Positions 7,608-17,680 of a stretch of DNA of 64,000 nt are shown here, piece by piece. The position numbers were made by a program, and so were the translations under genes. Within the stretch, counting starts at the first letter, position 1. The number at the start of each line of letters is the position of its first letter. Source of the stretch: Gammaproteobacteria bacterium (GTDB taxonomy: Bacteria; Pseudomonadota; Gammaproteobacteria; Ga0077536); assembly GCA_009692365.1 (NCBI GenBank), contig SHZJ01000009.1, positions 27,564-91,563 on the forward strand. Direction: 5' to 3'. The notes under the pieces are model-generated. The model worked only from the letters and a program-made list of their open reading frames with translations, had not been told where the DNA came from and searched no databases.

Positions 7608-10436
7608 ATGAGATTAACCGGCAGATTTTCAAGTTTTCTAAGCAAGGAGATTGGCATCATCCTGCTAGTGTCGGCTGCCGCCACCGCGGGGTTGAGTTAC
7701 TGGCACCAGCAATCTCGCCAACAGCTCACGCAAGATTACATCCGCTCGCAGACTGCCACCGTCTTCAAACAGAAACAGGCGGTGATCGAAAACGCGCTGA
7801 CCACGATCTACCAAAATATCCGCGCGATTAGCCTGCTGCCCAGCGTGCGCGCGATCAAGGGCGGCAACGTGGCGACCAAAGACGAGGAAGACATCGTAAA
7901 AAGCGGGCGCTTCTCGGCCGAGGGACTCGCCACGGTGCAAGAAATCTACAACAACATGGCCAGCCAGATCAGCGTGTCGGAGATTTACGCCGTTGTAGAA
8001 GGTCTGGATGCGGACAAGGGCGAAGCACCATTCTTCATGATGGACACGGTGAGGTTTGGCGTGCAGGCAGTCGGGGAGACTGAAGAAGCGCCGAATCCGG
8101 ACTTTCCGGAAGAATCCGAGGCAGAGGAATACGCCGCCTTCCCGGCCCAGATTACCGCGATCAAAACGGCTTACCCAACATTTGATTTCGTGCACATGAA
8201 CGACATCCCGGCGATCGCCTCGCCGATGATGCGGACCTGCGACAACACGCAATACCTCTCCTTGAAAACCGGCGACGTCAAGCAATCTTACGGGATGCTT
8301 TACTCGGTGCCCTTCTACGCCCAAGCGGGCCAGTTCCGCGGGGTAATTTCCGCCATTTTGCGCCACAATGTTTTAGAAGCCCTACTTTTGGGGGTGCCGT
8401 TTGTGCCGGTAACGGAAGAGGACAAGGCGGCTCAACTCGAAGCGGGCTGGATGCTGCCTGAGGCGGCTAATTTCCTGCTGACCAACGACAAGTACGGCAC
8501 GCAGATTATGGACCGCCGCAACAGCGATCTCCCAGCGCTTATCGAGCGCGGCACGCCGGACCGCAATGTTTTTCGGGTTCATCTCCACGTCCACAGTGAC
8601 GCCCCGTGGGAACTCACCTTCTACGTGCCAGAGGCCACGCTGCAGGCAGTGTCGGCAGAACACGACAAAGTCTTTTTCATGTTGCTGCTGGTCGTGCTGA
8701 CGTCCTTGGCGGCCGCGGCCGCGGCGACCGTCATGTTGACCCGTATTCGCGAGCGTTTGGGTGGTAACGCCGAGTCCGTAGCGACGGTCGTCGAGGCGGT
8801 CAGCCTCGGCAATCTAGGGGTCGCGATTCCCGTCGGCGTGACCGCTTCCAGCGTGCTGGGCAGCATGCAGAAAATGTTGGAGCAGCTGCGGGCGGCCGCC
8901 GATCAGGCGGGCGAAAATGCCCGCGTGCGCCAGGCGCTGGATAATGTGTCCACTAATGTGCTCATCGCAGATAGCGAGTCGGTGATCGTCTATCGCAACC
9001 ACGCGGCCAGCGTCATGCTCAAAGAAGCCAGCATCGAGAGCGAACTGCGCGAGCGACTGGTCGCCGCTACTGGTCAAAGCGTGAAGGCCGAGATAATCAT
9101 CGGCGAGCGCACTTTCGCCCTCGCGGCCAATCCGGTCAGTAATAACGAGGGCGAACGTATCGGATCGGTGCTCGAGTGGACGGAGCGCACTAGCGAGGTG
9201 GCCATCGAGCAAGAAATTGCGGGTCTGATTTACGCCGCTGGCATGGGCGACTTTGGTAAGCGCATCGACGCCGCAGACAAGCGCGGGTTCTTCAAGTCGC
9301 TGAGCGAGGGCATGAACAACCTCATGGATACCAGCGAGGTTGGTCTAACGGAAATCGCCCGGGTCCTGAACTCGCTGGCAAAAGGCGACCTCACGGACTC
9401 CATCACCAGCGATTACGCCGGCACGTTCGGTCAATTGAAAGACGACTCCAACGCCACCGTCGAGAATCTCAAAGGACTGATCGAAGGTATTAAGACGTCT
9501 GCTGAGTCGATCCACGTGGCCGCACGCGAGATTTCTGCCAGCAATATGGACCTCTCGCAGCGCTCGGAAGAGCAGGCATCCAGCCTGGAGGAAACCGCCT
9601 CCAGCATGGAAGAACTGGCCTCGACCGTGAAACAAAACGCCGAAAACGCCAAACAGGCTAATCAACTGGCGGTCGCAGCGTCCGTGGTAGCGACCAAGGG
9701 CGGCGAGTTGGTCGGTGGCGTAGTCGAAACCATGAACTCCATCAATGAGTCTTCCCGGCGCATCGTCGACATCATCAGCGTCATTGACGGCATCGCGTTC
9801 CAAACCAATATTCTGGCGCTCAATGCCGCCGTGGAAGCAGCCCGCGCCGGCGAACAGGGCCGGGGTTTCTCGGTGGTGGCGGCCGAGGTGCGCAGTCTCG
9901 CGCAGCGCTCGGCGGCGGCGGCGAAAGAAATCAAACAACTGATCTCCGACTCTACGCAGAAAGTGGAAAACGGTTCAGCGTTGGTGAAGGAAGCCGGCCA
10001 AACCATGACCCAAATTCTCGCCTCGGTGAAGCGCGTTACGGACATCATGGCCGAGATCGCGGTCGCCTCCGGCGAGCAGAGCGCGGGCATCGACCAAGTC
10101 AATTTAGCGGTCACCCAGATGGAAGACGTCACCCAGCAAAACGCCGCGCGGGTGGAACAGGCCGCGGCCGCAGCCAAGTCGCTCGAAGAGCAGGCGCAAC
10201 ACCTCGCCGAGGCAGTGAGCGTGTTCCGCTTGGACGGCAACGAGGTGGCAGAACCCGAACCGGCGCCCAAACCGGGCCCGGCGCCGCGCGTAGTGCCCAA
10301 AGCCCCCGTCAAAGCCCCCGTCAAAGCCCCCGTCAGGCCCGCGGCCAAAGCGAGCCCTGCGTCCACCAACCAGGGCCCGCGAAAGATCGCGGCGACCAGC
10401 AAAACCCTGAGCCCCGATAAGTGGGAAGAGTTCTAG
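7608..10436 (+). CDS. Methyl-accepting chemotaxis protein with Cache-like, PAS-like and two HAMP regions
   Basis: This receptor of about 942 aa has TM1 near the N-terminus and a large (~330 aa) periplasmic Cache-like sensor. TM2 ([20 protein letters not shown]) is followed by HAMP, a PAS-like segment ([20 protein letters not shown]), a second HAMP-like segment and the signalling hairpin with tip [21 protein letters not shown] Pro/Ala/Lys linker with repeated KAPV units leads to the C-terminal SPDKWEEF. This fits the xWxxF docking pentapeptide used by CheR and CheB. A GGAG at 7598-7601, six nt before ATG 7608, decides the start; an in-frame TTG at 7578 lacks this. The tethered receptor could help adapt its untethered neighbour. 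Confidence 0.92.
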   Translation: MRLTGRFSSFLSKEIGIILLVSAAATAGLSYWHQQSRQQLTQDYIRSQTATVFKQKQAVIENALTTIYQNIRAISLLPSVRAIKGGNVATKDEEDIVKSGRFSAEGLATVQEIYNNMASQISVSEIYAVVEGLDADKGEAPFFMMDTVRFGVQAVGETEEAPNPDFPEESEAEEYAAFPAQITAIKTAYPTFDFVHMNDIPAIASPMMRTCDNTQYLSLKTGDVKQSYGMLYSVPFYAQAGQFRGVISAILRHNVLEALLLGVPFVPVTEEDKAAQLEAGWMLPEAANFLLTNDKYGTQIMDRRNSDLPALIERGTPDRNVFRVHLHVHSDAPWELTFYVPEATLQAVSAEHDKVFFMLLLVVLTSLAAAAAATVMLTRIRERLGGNAESVATVVEAVSLGNLGVAIPVGVTASSVLGSMQKMLEQLRAAADQAGENARVRQALDNVSTNVLIADSESVIVYRNHAASVMLKEASIESELRERLVAATGQSVKAEIIIGERTFALAANPVSNNEGERIGSVLEWTERTSEVAIEQEIAGLIYAAGMGDFGKRIDAADKRGFFKSLSEGMNNLMDTSEVGLTEIARVLNSLAKGDLTDSITSDYAGTFGQLKDDSNATVENLKGLIEGIKTSAESIHVAAREISASNMDLSQRSEEQASSLEETASSMEELASTVKQNAENAKQANQLAVAASVVATKGGELVGGVVETMNSINESSRRIVDIISVIDGIAFQTNILALNAAVEAARAGEQGRGFSVVAAEVRSLAQRSAAAAKEIKQLISDSTQKVENGSALVKEAGQTMTQILASVKRVTDIMAEIAVASGEQSAGIDQVNLAVTQMEDVTQQNAARVEQAAAAAKSLEEQAQHLAEAVSVFRLDGNEVAEPEPAPKPGPAPRVVPKAPVKAPVKAPVRPAAKASPASTNQGPRKIAATSKTLSPDKWEEF

Positions 10437-10473
10437 GCTATAGCGGCACCCGTTAAACGGCGCCCCTCGGTTG

Positions 10474-10511
10474 CACCCCGCAGCAAACGCCGCGGGGGGT
10501 GTGGTCTTTTT
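10474..10511 (+). terminator. Intrinsic terminator after the chemoreceptor pair
   Basis: CACCCCGC (10474-10481) pairs, with a one-base bulge, with GCGGGGGGTG (10492-10501). The stem is followed by TGGTCTTTTT. It lies 38 bp after the second chemoreceptor stop and should end that transcript. Confidence 0.7.
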
Positions 10512-10659
10512 AGCGCGTTGTTTAGCCGGTAGCAGCGCGGTGCGCGCCGGAAATACCGCCTAGCCACGGGTTTGCGCGCTAGCCCGCAGTGGCGCGCGCG
10601 GCCCAAGACCTGCGCGGGCCGGCCTCTAAGCCCAACGTTCGTTGCTCGCGGTCGGGCGC

Positions 10660-13600
10660 TCAGCGACCGATCGAATACAGCACGTCCGCGCCCGTTCGGG
10701 TGCCCGCTTCTGCTTCCACGCTCCAACGCTTCGCTACCGTATAGCGCAGCCGAAACGTGCTGGCTTTCTCCACTAGGCCCATGCCGTAACCCACATACAA
10801 GCGGGGCGACAGAAATTTGCCCACATTCAGCGCCACGTTATGGTCGGGGCCGCTATCGTCCAGTTTGATTTCATCGAGCCCGAAGCTGCGTGCCAGTCGC
10901 TGCGACAACAGGCTGCCGCCCACCACGCCCAACGAGGTCGCGGCACGCACGAGCGCACTGGCCTCGCTGGACGAGGCACTGCTGAGCGGGTGACCCGCCA
11001 CGAGATAACTCAGCACGTCGCCGTCGGGCAGGGTCGGCGTGGAATAAAGGCGCACGCTGGGTTGCTGCAGGCGGCCGGTAAGGTGCAAACCCGCCGTGAC
11101 ATCACCCACCTCACGCTCCGCCCGGGCATCCACGGCGGGGTCGCTAGGTGCTTGCCCGGTGAAAATGATGCGGCTATCGCGCAGCGTCAAGGTCTGTCCC
11201 CACTGCGCGTAGCGGCCGTCTTCGAGGCGGAACTCCCCGGTGGCGCGCGTGAGTTGGCCGGAGGTTTCGATCAGGCGGACTTGCCCGGTCAGGCGACCCG
11301 TCAAGCCCACCGCATCCAGCGTCACATGCTCCCCTAGCCGCAGCCGGACATCTGCGTTGAAGGCTCTCGTGGGCGGCTTTTCGACCGGCTCGCCGTCCAT
11401 CACAACATCGCTGGAACGTTGGGTCTGGGCCGCAGTTTTTTGGAACCGCAGATGCGCCTCGGGAATCGCGACCTGGCCCGTCACCTGAATTTTTCCAGGC
11501 GCGAGATTAAAGTCCAGATTGGTGGTGGCTTGCGCACTGACCAGCGGCAAATCGACGACCGGGAAGGCCTCGCTCGTGAGGGTGAGGTGCGCCGTCGGCC
11601 CCGCCGCGGTCTGGCCCAGCGTGCCCTGTAACACCGCGCTGCCCGCGCCCGCGCGCGCCCGTCCCGCCACCACCAGATCCCCGTTGGGCGCCCCGGACAG
11701 GGCCAAATCCAAGTCTTGGAGTGCAAGACCTAGCCGCGTTATCTGTGCTTGGGGCACGTCGAGGTGGGCGCTGCCGTTCCAAGTGGGCGCCGCCGCGCTG
11801 CCCTGTAGCTGTAGGTCCACCGCCGCCCGGCCGGTGACTTGCGCCAGTTCCCCGGTGAGCGCCGCCCACGGTGCCAAATCGGCGGTCTGGGTGGTAAATC
11901 GGCCCTGCACCGGCAGCGCAGACCAGTGGGCGAGGTCCCATGGCCCCTCGAGCAGACTCAGCGAGAGCTGCAACGGCAGGGGGGCCGGCTGCGTGAGACC
12001 CACACGCGCCTCCAGCGTCAGCGCGGTGCTACTCGTCGCCAGCAGGACCTCCAGACCGCCGTGCGCGATGGGCGCCGCCGCGCTGTAATCCGGCAGCGCG
12101 CCGGCGGGCAGCCGCAGTTGTCCATCCAGCGCGGTGAGCACGCTACCAACCCCGGTCGCGGCGAGCGCACCCGTGAGCGCACCGCGCTGCCAGTCGCCGG
12201 CGCTCGGCAGGGCCGCCAGTTCCAGTTCGGCGGCCTCCACGCGCACCTGCCAGGCCTGCGAGTCCAGCGAAGCTGCCACACACGCACGCCCCGCACCCAC
12301 CCAACAGTGCGCGCCCAGCGTCACGGCGTTTTGCGCCACGCTGAAGTCTGCCGGTGCGCCCAGCGTGAAGACCGGCGCGTTCGCCCGCGCCCACCGGCCC
12401 GCCGTTAGCTGTCCGGTCCAGCGTGGCTGCTGGGTGAGCTGCCCTTGCAGCGTCAGCGCGAGGCTGCTGGCCGCGCGGTTCGCGGTGAACTGCAGGGTCT
12501 GCGCGGCCGCCGGCCCGCTGAGGGCTAGCGACAAAGCATCCAGCTCACTCGTCGCATAGCGCAGGTCCGACAGCGTCAACGAGAAAACAGCGGCATGGTT
12601 TGCGGCCAGACCCAGATCCCAGTCGGCGTGGAGTTTGGCCAGCGCGAACGCCGGCCCCGCCAGCTCACTCAGCTCGAGCGTGCCGCGCAGCGCCGGTTTT
12701 AGGAGGCTGCCCGACACGCTGCCGCGCGCCCGCACCGCGCCGGTGAAATTGGGCAGCACATCGCCCAGCGCTGGGGCTTCGAATGCCCACGCCAACTCGC
12801 CAGCCCCACCCACCTCGCCGCTGGCCCGCAAGACGGCACGCCCGCAGGCCACAGCCAGCCGCTCGACCGCCAAGTGCTGGCCGCTGAGGGCCAGCGTTGC
12901 GGCGCCGCTCACCGGGCGCTCCCGCAACCGTCCTTCGAGTTGGCTGACCACCAGCTTGAACGCCGCGGGTGTACCCGCACTGTGCAGGTCGAAGGAGAGG
13001 TTGCCCGGCCAGGCCGGCGCCAGCCAAGCCGGGTTGAAAGCCTGCGCGTGCGCCTGCAGCGACCACTCAGGCAGCCCTGCCGGCCAGGCCAGCTCGCCGT
13101 CGGCGAGGAGTTCGCCCGCCGCCGCGCGCGCGCTGAGATGGTGGATTTTCAGCCCCACCGGCGTCCCCGAAAAATCGCTCTCCACCCGTGCGTTAGGCGC
13201 CCGCTCCAGTTGCAAATCAAACCCAGCCTCACCGCGGTAAGCGGCGCGGGAACCCGCCAGCGCCCAGCGCCCGCGCGCACTGTGGTAGCGCCGGTGGTCT
13301 GGGCTCGTGTAGTGCAAGCCCCGCCAGCTGCCGGCCGCCTCGCCCTGCAGTTCGGTGTCCCAGTGCAGCGTGCCGGCCAATTCCGCGCTCATGTCTTGGG
13401 CCTGCCCGGTGAGTTTGCTCAGGCGGAGGGTCTGCGGCTCACCGGTGCCTGCCAACGACCACCGCGCGTTCGGCAGACCGGGGATCACACTGTCCGCGGT
13501 CAGCGCAAAGGTATAGGCCGTGGGCGTCCCGCGCAGGGTCAGTTCGCCCTGCGGGCTCGCATAGGCGGCGGCGCCCGACAGCGGCCACTGCAGTTGCGCC

Positions 13601-14655
13601 CAGTGGCCGGTGAGATCGATGGCCGGCGCACGGGCATCGAGCGTGCCACGCAGCGCCAGCGTGGCGCCCTTGGCATTGCGCACGGTGAAGGATTCCAGCG
13701 TGATGGCCTCGGGCTGCGCGCCGTGGGCGGCACCCTGCAGCGACCACTCACCCCAAACCCCAGCAGTCACCGCCAAATCCACCGCCAAGGCTAGCGCGCC
13801 GTCCTGACCGTGGGCCGTGACCTCCCCGGCCACGGTGGCCTTGACCGCGCCCGCCCACGCCACGGGCACGGCTTGGGGCGCCGGGAACTTCACGGCCACC
13901 TCCCACGCCGCCCCACCGAGCGGCAAACCCACCTGCGCGCGCACGCTGGCCGCCAGCGGCGCGACCACCTCTTGCGTGAGGGTCAGTCGGCTACCCTGCC
14001 CCGCCAACCGCCCGCTGCCTTGCGCGACCAGACCGGTGGGTAATTGATGACGCCAGTGCACCTCGAGATTCAGGCGTTCGGGCGCGCCCTCGCCGAGGTG
14101 GCCTGCCAGCGTCACATCGCTGGTGCCACGCGAGGCCGACACTTCGCGTAATTCCAGCGCACCGCCGCGCGGCCAGCGCAGCGCCCAACGCAATCGCTGC
14201 AGCTGCTCGGTGTCACCGCCGGGACTGGTCAAGTTCAGGGTGGCCAGCGAGCCCGCCGCGAGTTCGAGGGTGACCGGCAGGGTGGGCAAAGGCGGGAGGG
14301 CGGCCAGCGGCGGTTCTGCGCTCTCCCCCAGCGCGACATCCACTTGCGCCAAGTCCAACTGGGTCAGCACCAGCGCGCCACGCAGGAGTGCCTGGGGGTC
14401 GAGCGTCAGCGCGAGGTGGTCAACGCGAATGCGCAGGGTGGGAGTCTGCCAATGGAGGGCGTCCAGGGTCGCGCCGGTGGCCAGATTGCCCGCCACAGCG
14501 CCGAGGGCCAGACGCCCGTTCGGCAGCGCCGCGACCACTGCCCGCAGCGCGAGATCAAGCCCGACATTGCTCCACATCAGTCCCAGCGGTGCGCCCATCA
14601 TCGCCAACACCAGACTCAACGCCAGCAGCCCCCCGCGGCGGCGACGCCAGTTCAT
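10660..14655 (-). CDS. tamB: TamB, translocation and assembly module inner-membrane subunit
   Basis: This very long protein (about 1331 aa) has an N-terminal signal-anchor (GGLLALSLVLAMMGAPLGLMW). Beta-rich repeats of the AsmA/TamB type follow, and the C-terminal DUF490 region holds LPDGDVLSYLVAGHPL, SLLSQRLARSFGLDEI and LSPRLYVGYGMGL. TamB spans the periplasm and works with TamA in outer-membrane protein insertion or lipid transfer. The open frame extends to 14688, but ATG 14655 overlaps the tamA stop as ATGA, which marks the likely start and coupled translation. Long open frames on both strands inside it are byproducts of its GC-rich codons. Confidence 0.95.
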   Translation of the reverse strand: MNWRRRRGGLLALSLVLAMMGAPLGLMWSNVGLDLALRAVVAALPNGRLALGAVAGNLATGATLDALHWQTPTLRIRVDHLALTLDPQALLRGALVLTQLDLAQVDVALGESAEPPLAALPPLPTLPVTLELAAGSLATLNLTSPGGDTEQLQRLRWALRWPRGGALELREVSASRGTSDVTLAGHLGEGAPERLNLEVHWRHQLPTGLVAQGSGRLAGQGSRLTLTQEVVAPLAASVRAQVGLPLGGAAWEVAVKFPAPQAVPVAWAGAVKATVAGEVTAHGQDGALALAVDLAVTAGVWGEWSLQGAAHGAQPEAITLESFTVRNAKGATLALRGTLDARAPAIDLTGHWAQLQWPLSGAAAYASPQGELTLRGTPTAYTFALTADSVIPGLPNARWSLAGTGEPQTLRLSKLTGQAQDMSAELAGTLHWDTELQGEAAGSWRGLHYTSPDHRRYHSARGRWALAGSRAAYRGEAGFDLQLERAPNARVESDFSGTPVGLKIHHLSARAAAGELLADGELAWPAGLPEWSLQAHAQAFNPAWLAPAWPGNLSFDLHSAGTPAAFKLVVSQLEGRLRERPVSGAATLALSGQHLAVERLAVACGRAVLRASGEVGGAGELAWAFEAPALGDVLPNFTGAVRARGSVSGSLLKPALRGTLELSELAGPAFALAKLHADWDLGLAANHAAVFSLTLSDLRYATSELDALSLALSGPAAAQTLQFTANRAASSLALTLQGQLTQQPRWTGQLTAGRWARANAPVFTLGAPADFSVAQNAVTLGAHCWVGAGRACVAASLDSQAWQVRVEAAELELAALPSAGDWQRGALTGALAATGVGSVLTALDGQLRLPAGALPDYSAAAPIAHGGLEVLLATSSTALTLEARVGLTQPAPLPLQLSLSLLEGPWDLAHWSALPVQGRFTTQTADLAPWAALTGELAQVTGRAAVDLQLQGSAAAPTWNGSAHLDVPQAQITRLGLALQDLDLALSGAPNGDLVVAGRARAGAGSAVLQGTLGQTAAGPTAHLTLTSEAFPVVDLPLVSAQATTNLDFNLAPGKIQVTGQVAIPEAHLRFQKTAAQTQRSSDVVMDGEPVEKPPTRAFNADVRLRLGEHVTLDAVGLTGRLTGQVRLIETSGQLTRATGEFRLEDGRYAQWGQTLTLRDSRIIFTGQAPSDPAVDARAEREVGDVTAGLHLTGRLQQPSVRLYSTPTLPDGDVLSYLVAGHPLSSASSSEASALVRAATSLGVVGGSLLSQRLARSFGLDEIKLDDSGPDHNVALNVGKFLSPRLYVGYGMGLVEKASTFRLRYTVAKRWSVEAEAGTRTGADVLYSIGR

Positions 14656-16418
14656 AAATCTGGACCGACTACCACCGACACCCGCCACGGGTGGTCGGGG
14701 TCAGATAGTCCGTTGGCCAAATCCAAGCGCACCAAACCGACCGGGGACAGCCAGCGCACCCCGAATCCGGCGCTGTATTGGAGCGGGTCGGCGAATGAGT
14801 TCAGCGCGTTGCCGAAATCGCTGAATACCGCAGCGCTCCAGTCGCCGTAGACGTGTTGTTCAAGTTCTACCCCGCCCGTCATCAGATAGTGCCCACCGGT
14901 GACCTTGCCCGCCGCATTGCGGGGCCCCAAAGACTCGAATCTAAACCCGCGGATGCTGGCATCGCCGCCGGCAAAAAAACGCTCGCTAACCGGCAGGTGG
15001 TCGAAATCCCCGGTCGCCAGCGCCCCCAACTCGCTGCGCAAGATCAGCCGGGTGCCGGCAAAGCCGCGCACGTATTTGCCCTCGGCGCGAAAGTGGACGA
15101 AGGATACCCGGGAGAGCAGTTCTGCGGCGGCACCCCGCAGCGCCAGCGCCAACCTCAGGCCATCTTTGGTGTACAGGGGGTTATCGCTCCACACCCGCAC
15201 CCAGCGCCCCGAAGGGATCAGTAAGCCCGCCACGGCGCTGTCGTCGGCCACATCGTAGCCTTCCACGGCGTAGGCTAATCCCACCGTTTCGTGCCAACCC
15301 CAGCGGGTGGTCAAACGGGCCACTCCGACCTGAAGTTTGGTGCTTTGGGCCACGCCGGTATCCTCGTTATCGAACTTCGCGGAGAACGCTAGCGCGTCAG
15401 ACAGCGCCGCTTGCAGCGGAATGGTGTAGAGCCCTGAGACGCTGCTCAGTACCGGCGAGACTCGCAGGTCGACCTCGGCCCGATGCCCCTCGGCATTCAC
15501 GTAGGGGCGCTGCCAAGTGGCGCGGCCGCGCGGCCCCGTGTCCGAGCCTAAGCCAACGCCCAGCGAATATTGCTGTGCCTTGCGGGGGGTCAGCAGCACC
15601 GTCACGGGCACCCGCTCGGCCGGCGCCAGCTCGCGCTCCGGCGCCACGACCACCGAATTAAAATAGTTGCTGTCGGCCAAGCGGGTTTGCAGGTTGAGTA
15701 GGTCACGGGAGAGATAGGGGTCGCCGGGTTTGAACGTCGCGTAGCGGGTCATAAACTGCGGCGTCAGCACGGTTTGCGGCCAGGCTATCTCGCCAAAACG
15801 GTAGCGCGGGCCGCTGTTGATGGCCAGCCGAATGTGCGCCTGCTGGGCGCTGCGTGACACCCGCACCTCGGCGAGCGTGAAGCGCGCATCGAAGTAGCCG
15901 CGGTCGGCCAGCAGTTGTTCGAGCGCCAGCTTGCCCTTTTCGTAGTCGGCGTGGACCAGCACGGCGCCGGGCGCTAGCGGGAAGCGCGCCACCCGGTCGG
16001 CCCAGGCGGGGTCGTCTACGGCCTCACCGAGGAGGTCGATTTGCACCGTGCTTACCCGCACCGGCGCGCCGCGGGCAACGGCGTACGTCGCGACCCACGC
16101 GCTGCCCTGCTGCAGGAGTGCTGGGCTGACCGTGGCGGCGTAGTAGCCCAGCGCCTCCAGTGCCTCCAGCAAACTGGCGGGGGCCTGCCGGTGCATGGTC
16201 TGGATCCGGGTGCTGGAGAGTTTCGTCAGGTCCGCACCCTGAAGCGCCGTCAAATGCTCGGCCAACTGCCGCCGCAAGCCCCCGGACACGCCGGTGATGT
16301 CCACCCGTAGGGTGTCGGCCAGCGCGCCGCTGGTCTGCCAACAGAGCCACAGCAGGAACGCGCCGGCCACGCTGCGCCGCCGCGCTGCGGGCGCCCCGGA
16401 TGACCTTCTTATCGCCAC
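14652..16418 (-). CDS. tamA: TamA, Omp85-family outer-membrane assembly protein
   Basis: This 588-aa protein starts at GTG with a basic N-terminus and a signal peptide ending near TSGALA. POTRA domains (to about residue 260) precede a C-terminal 16-stranded Omp85 barrel. The barrel contains FFAGGDASIRGFRFESLGPR, the family's RGF/Y motif on loop 6, and ends in VSVVVGPDL. It sits in the outer membrane as the partner of TamB, encoded immediately downstream with a 4-nt overlap. Length is normal (E. coli TamA is about 577 aa). Confidence 0.95.
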   Translation of the reverse strand: MAIRRSSGAPAARRRSVAGAFLLWLCWQTSGALADTLRVDITGVSGGLRRQLAEHLTALQGADLTKLSSTRIQTMHRQAPASLLEALEALGYYAATVSPALLQQGSAWVATYAVARGAPVRVSTVQIDLLGEAVDDPAWADRVARFPLAPGAVLVHADYEKGKLALEQLLADRGYFDARFTLAEVRVSRSAQQAHIRLAINSGPRYRFGEIAWPQTVLTPQFMTRYATFKPGDPYLSRDLLNLQTRLADSNYFNSVVVAPERELAPAERVPVTVLLTPRKAQQYSLGVGLGSDTGPRGRATWQRPYVNAEGHRAEVDLRVSPVLSSVSGLYTIPLQAALSDALAFSAKFDNEDTGVAQSTKLQVGVARLTTRWGWHETVGLAYAVEGYDVADDSAVAGLLIPSGRWVRVWSDNPLYTKDGLRLALALRGAAAELLSRVSFVHFRAEGKYVRGFAGTRLILRSELGALATGDFDHLPVSERFFAGGDASIRGFRFESLGPRNAAGKVTGGHYLMTGGVELEQHVYGDWSAAVFSDFGNALNSFADPLQYSAGFGVRWLSPVGLVRLDLANGLSDPDHPWRVSVVVGPDL

Positions 16419-16483
16419 CGAAACACTTCCAAATTAGTCCCAAACTCAAGCACCGGCTGGCCGCTAGTCGGACGGGATCGAGC

Positions 16484-16696
16484 TTAAGGCGCCGCTGGCG
16501 GTACCGCGCGCAGCGGGTCGGCGGCGGCTAAAATCGCGGCCAAACGCGCCGCATCGCCCACTTCGTTGGCGAGGAGAAAAATGAGTCGGGCGCACAGCCG
16601 CAGGCTTTCTTCCACGCTCAAACCGGCATGCAAGGCGACCACCGCGGCGTAAAAACCGTCGGGATCGCTGATCCCGGCGGCCTGCTCTAGGCTCAC
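16484..16696 (-). CDS. DUF2783 family small protein
   Basis: A 70-aa protein carries the DUF2783 pattern DPDGFYAAVVALHAGLSVEES, then ARLIFLLANEVGD. The frame is open to 16747, but GTG 16696 overlaps the stop of the MBL gene as GTGA and is the likely coupled start. DUF2783 proteins have no assigned function. They recur beside this type of MBL protein and flavin hydroxylase, so a supporting role in the same aromatic pathway is reasonable. Confidence 0.75.
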   Translation of the reverse strand: MSLEQAAGISDPDGFYAAVVALHAGLSVEESLRLCARLIFLLANEVGDAARLAAILAAADPLRAVPPAAP

Positions 16697-17649
16697 GCGG
16701 GGTGCGCCAAGGCGTGCCACATCTCGGCGTCGCGGGCCGCGGTCCAAATTCGCGGGTCTACCAGACCACCCGCCTCGTCATAGGCTCGGCTGACGTCAAA
16801 AGGCAGGCAGTGGTCAAATATTACCCAGTGACCAAACGCTGGCCGCAGCCGTGCGGCGGTGTCATCAAACGCCTGTTTGAGATCTTTACCCGCCGCACGC
16901 GCGGCGCGCACGTTCTCATACAGCGCGGTGATAAACGCCCGGGTACCCGCCAGACCTTCGGCCACCTGCGTGGGCGTGGTGAGGGCGTCGCCCCGGCCGG
17001 GTACGAGCGCACGCGGCGCCAGCGCCTGCAGGCGGTCCAGCGTGGCGGGCCATGCGCGCAGATAGGCGTCCCCGGTATAGGGAGTGGCGCCAAACTCCAC
17101 CAAATCTCCGCTGAACAGCACCCGCTCTTTGGGTAGCCAGGCCACCGTATCGCCCTTGGTATGGCCTCGTCCCAACTGCAGTAGGCGCACCTCCACCGAG
17201 CCCAGCCACACGGTGAGCTCCCCGCTAAACACCACATTTGGCCAAGTCAGACCCGGCACCGACTCCACCGCATCGAAGAGCCGGGGGAAGCGCTCCAGCT
17301 CGGATTGGTAGTCCTGTTCGCCACGCTCCACGATAAGGTCGTAGGTGTCACGGCTGGCGATGATATTCGCCGCACCATAGCCGCTCGCCCCTAATACGCG
17401 CACCGCGTGGTAGTGGCTGAGCACCACATGCTTGACCGGCTTGTCGGTCACGCGGCGAATGTGCCGCAGCACGTCTTGCGCCATCACGGGGGTCGCCTGG
17501 GCGTCCAGCACCATCACGCAATCGTCCCCGATCACGACGCCGGTGTTGGGGTCACCCTCCGCTGTATAGGCGTAGGCGTTATCGGCCAGCTGCGTGAAAC
17601 TGATTTTTTTGGGCGCCAAATCGCCCCGGGACGCAAAGGCTGTGCTCAT
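16693..17649 (-). CDS. MBL-fold hydrolase-like protein of the aromatic module
   Basis: This 318-aa metallo-beta-lactamase-fold protein contains GVVIGDDCVMVLDAQATPVM, a GHTKGDTVAWLPKERVLFSGDLVEF segment and a C-terminal FDHCLPFDVSRAYDEAGG. The usual HxHxDH metal motif reads HYHAVRV, so the Asp and third His are absent while the later GHT and SGDL elements remain. Metal use, and hence hydrolysis, may differ from classical members. The start is ATG 17649, with GGAGA 8-12 nt upstream; the open frame extends further but without homology. It is encoded between the flavin hydroxylase and DUF2783 on one strand and probably acts on an intermediate of that pathway. Confidence 0.8.
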   Translation of the reverse strand: MSTAFASRGDLAPKKISFTQLADNAYAYTAEGDPNTGVVIGDDCVMVLDAQATPVMAQDVLRHIRRVTDKPVKHVVLSHYHAVRVLGASGYGAANIIASRDTYDLIVERGEQDYQSELERFPRLFDAVESVPGLTWPNVVFSGELTVWLGSVEVRLLQLGRGHTKGDTVAWLPKERVLFSGDLVEFGATPYTGDAYLRAWPATLDRLQALAPRALVPGRGDALTTPTQVAEGLAGTRAFITALYENVRAARAAGKDLKQAFDDTAARLRPAFGHWVIFDHCLPFDVSRAYDEAGGLVDPRIWTAARDAEMWHALAHPA

Positions 17650-17680
17650 GAGTTGGTCTCCGTGTGTGCGTGGATCGCGC

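Noticed and set aside
12874..13794. Long plus-strand open frame inside tamB
   Set aside because: It is antisense to a clear TamB coding sequence and Arg/Gln/Pro-rich with no motifs; a GC-rich shadow frame.
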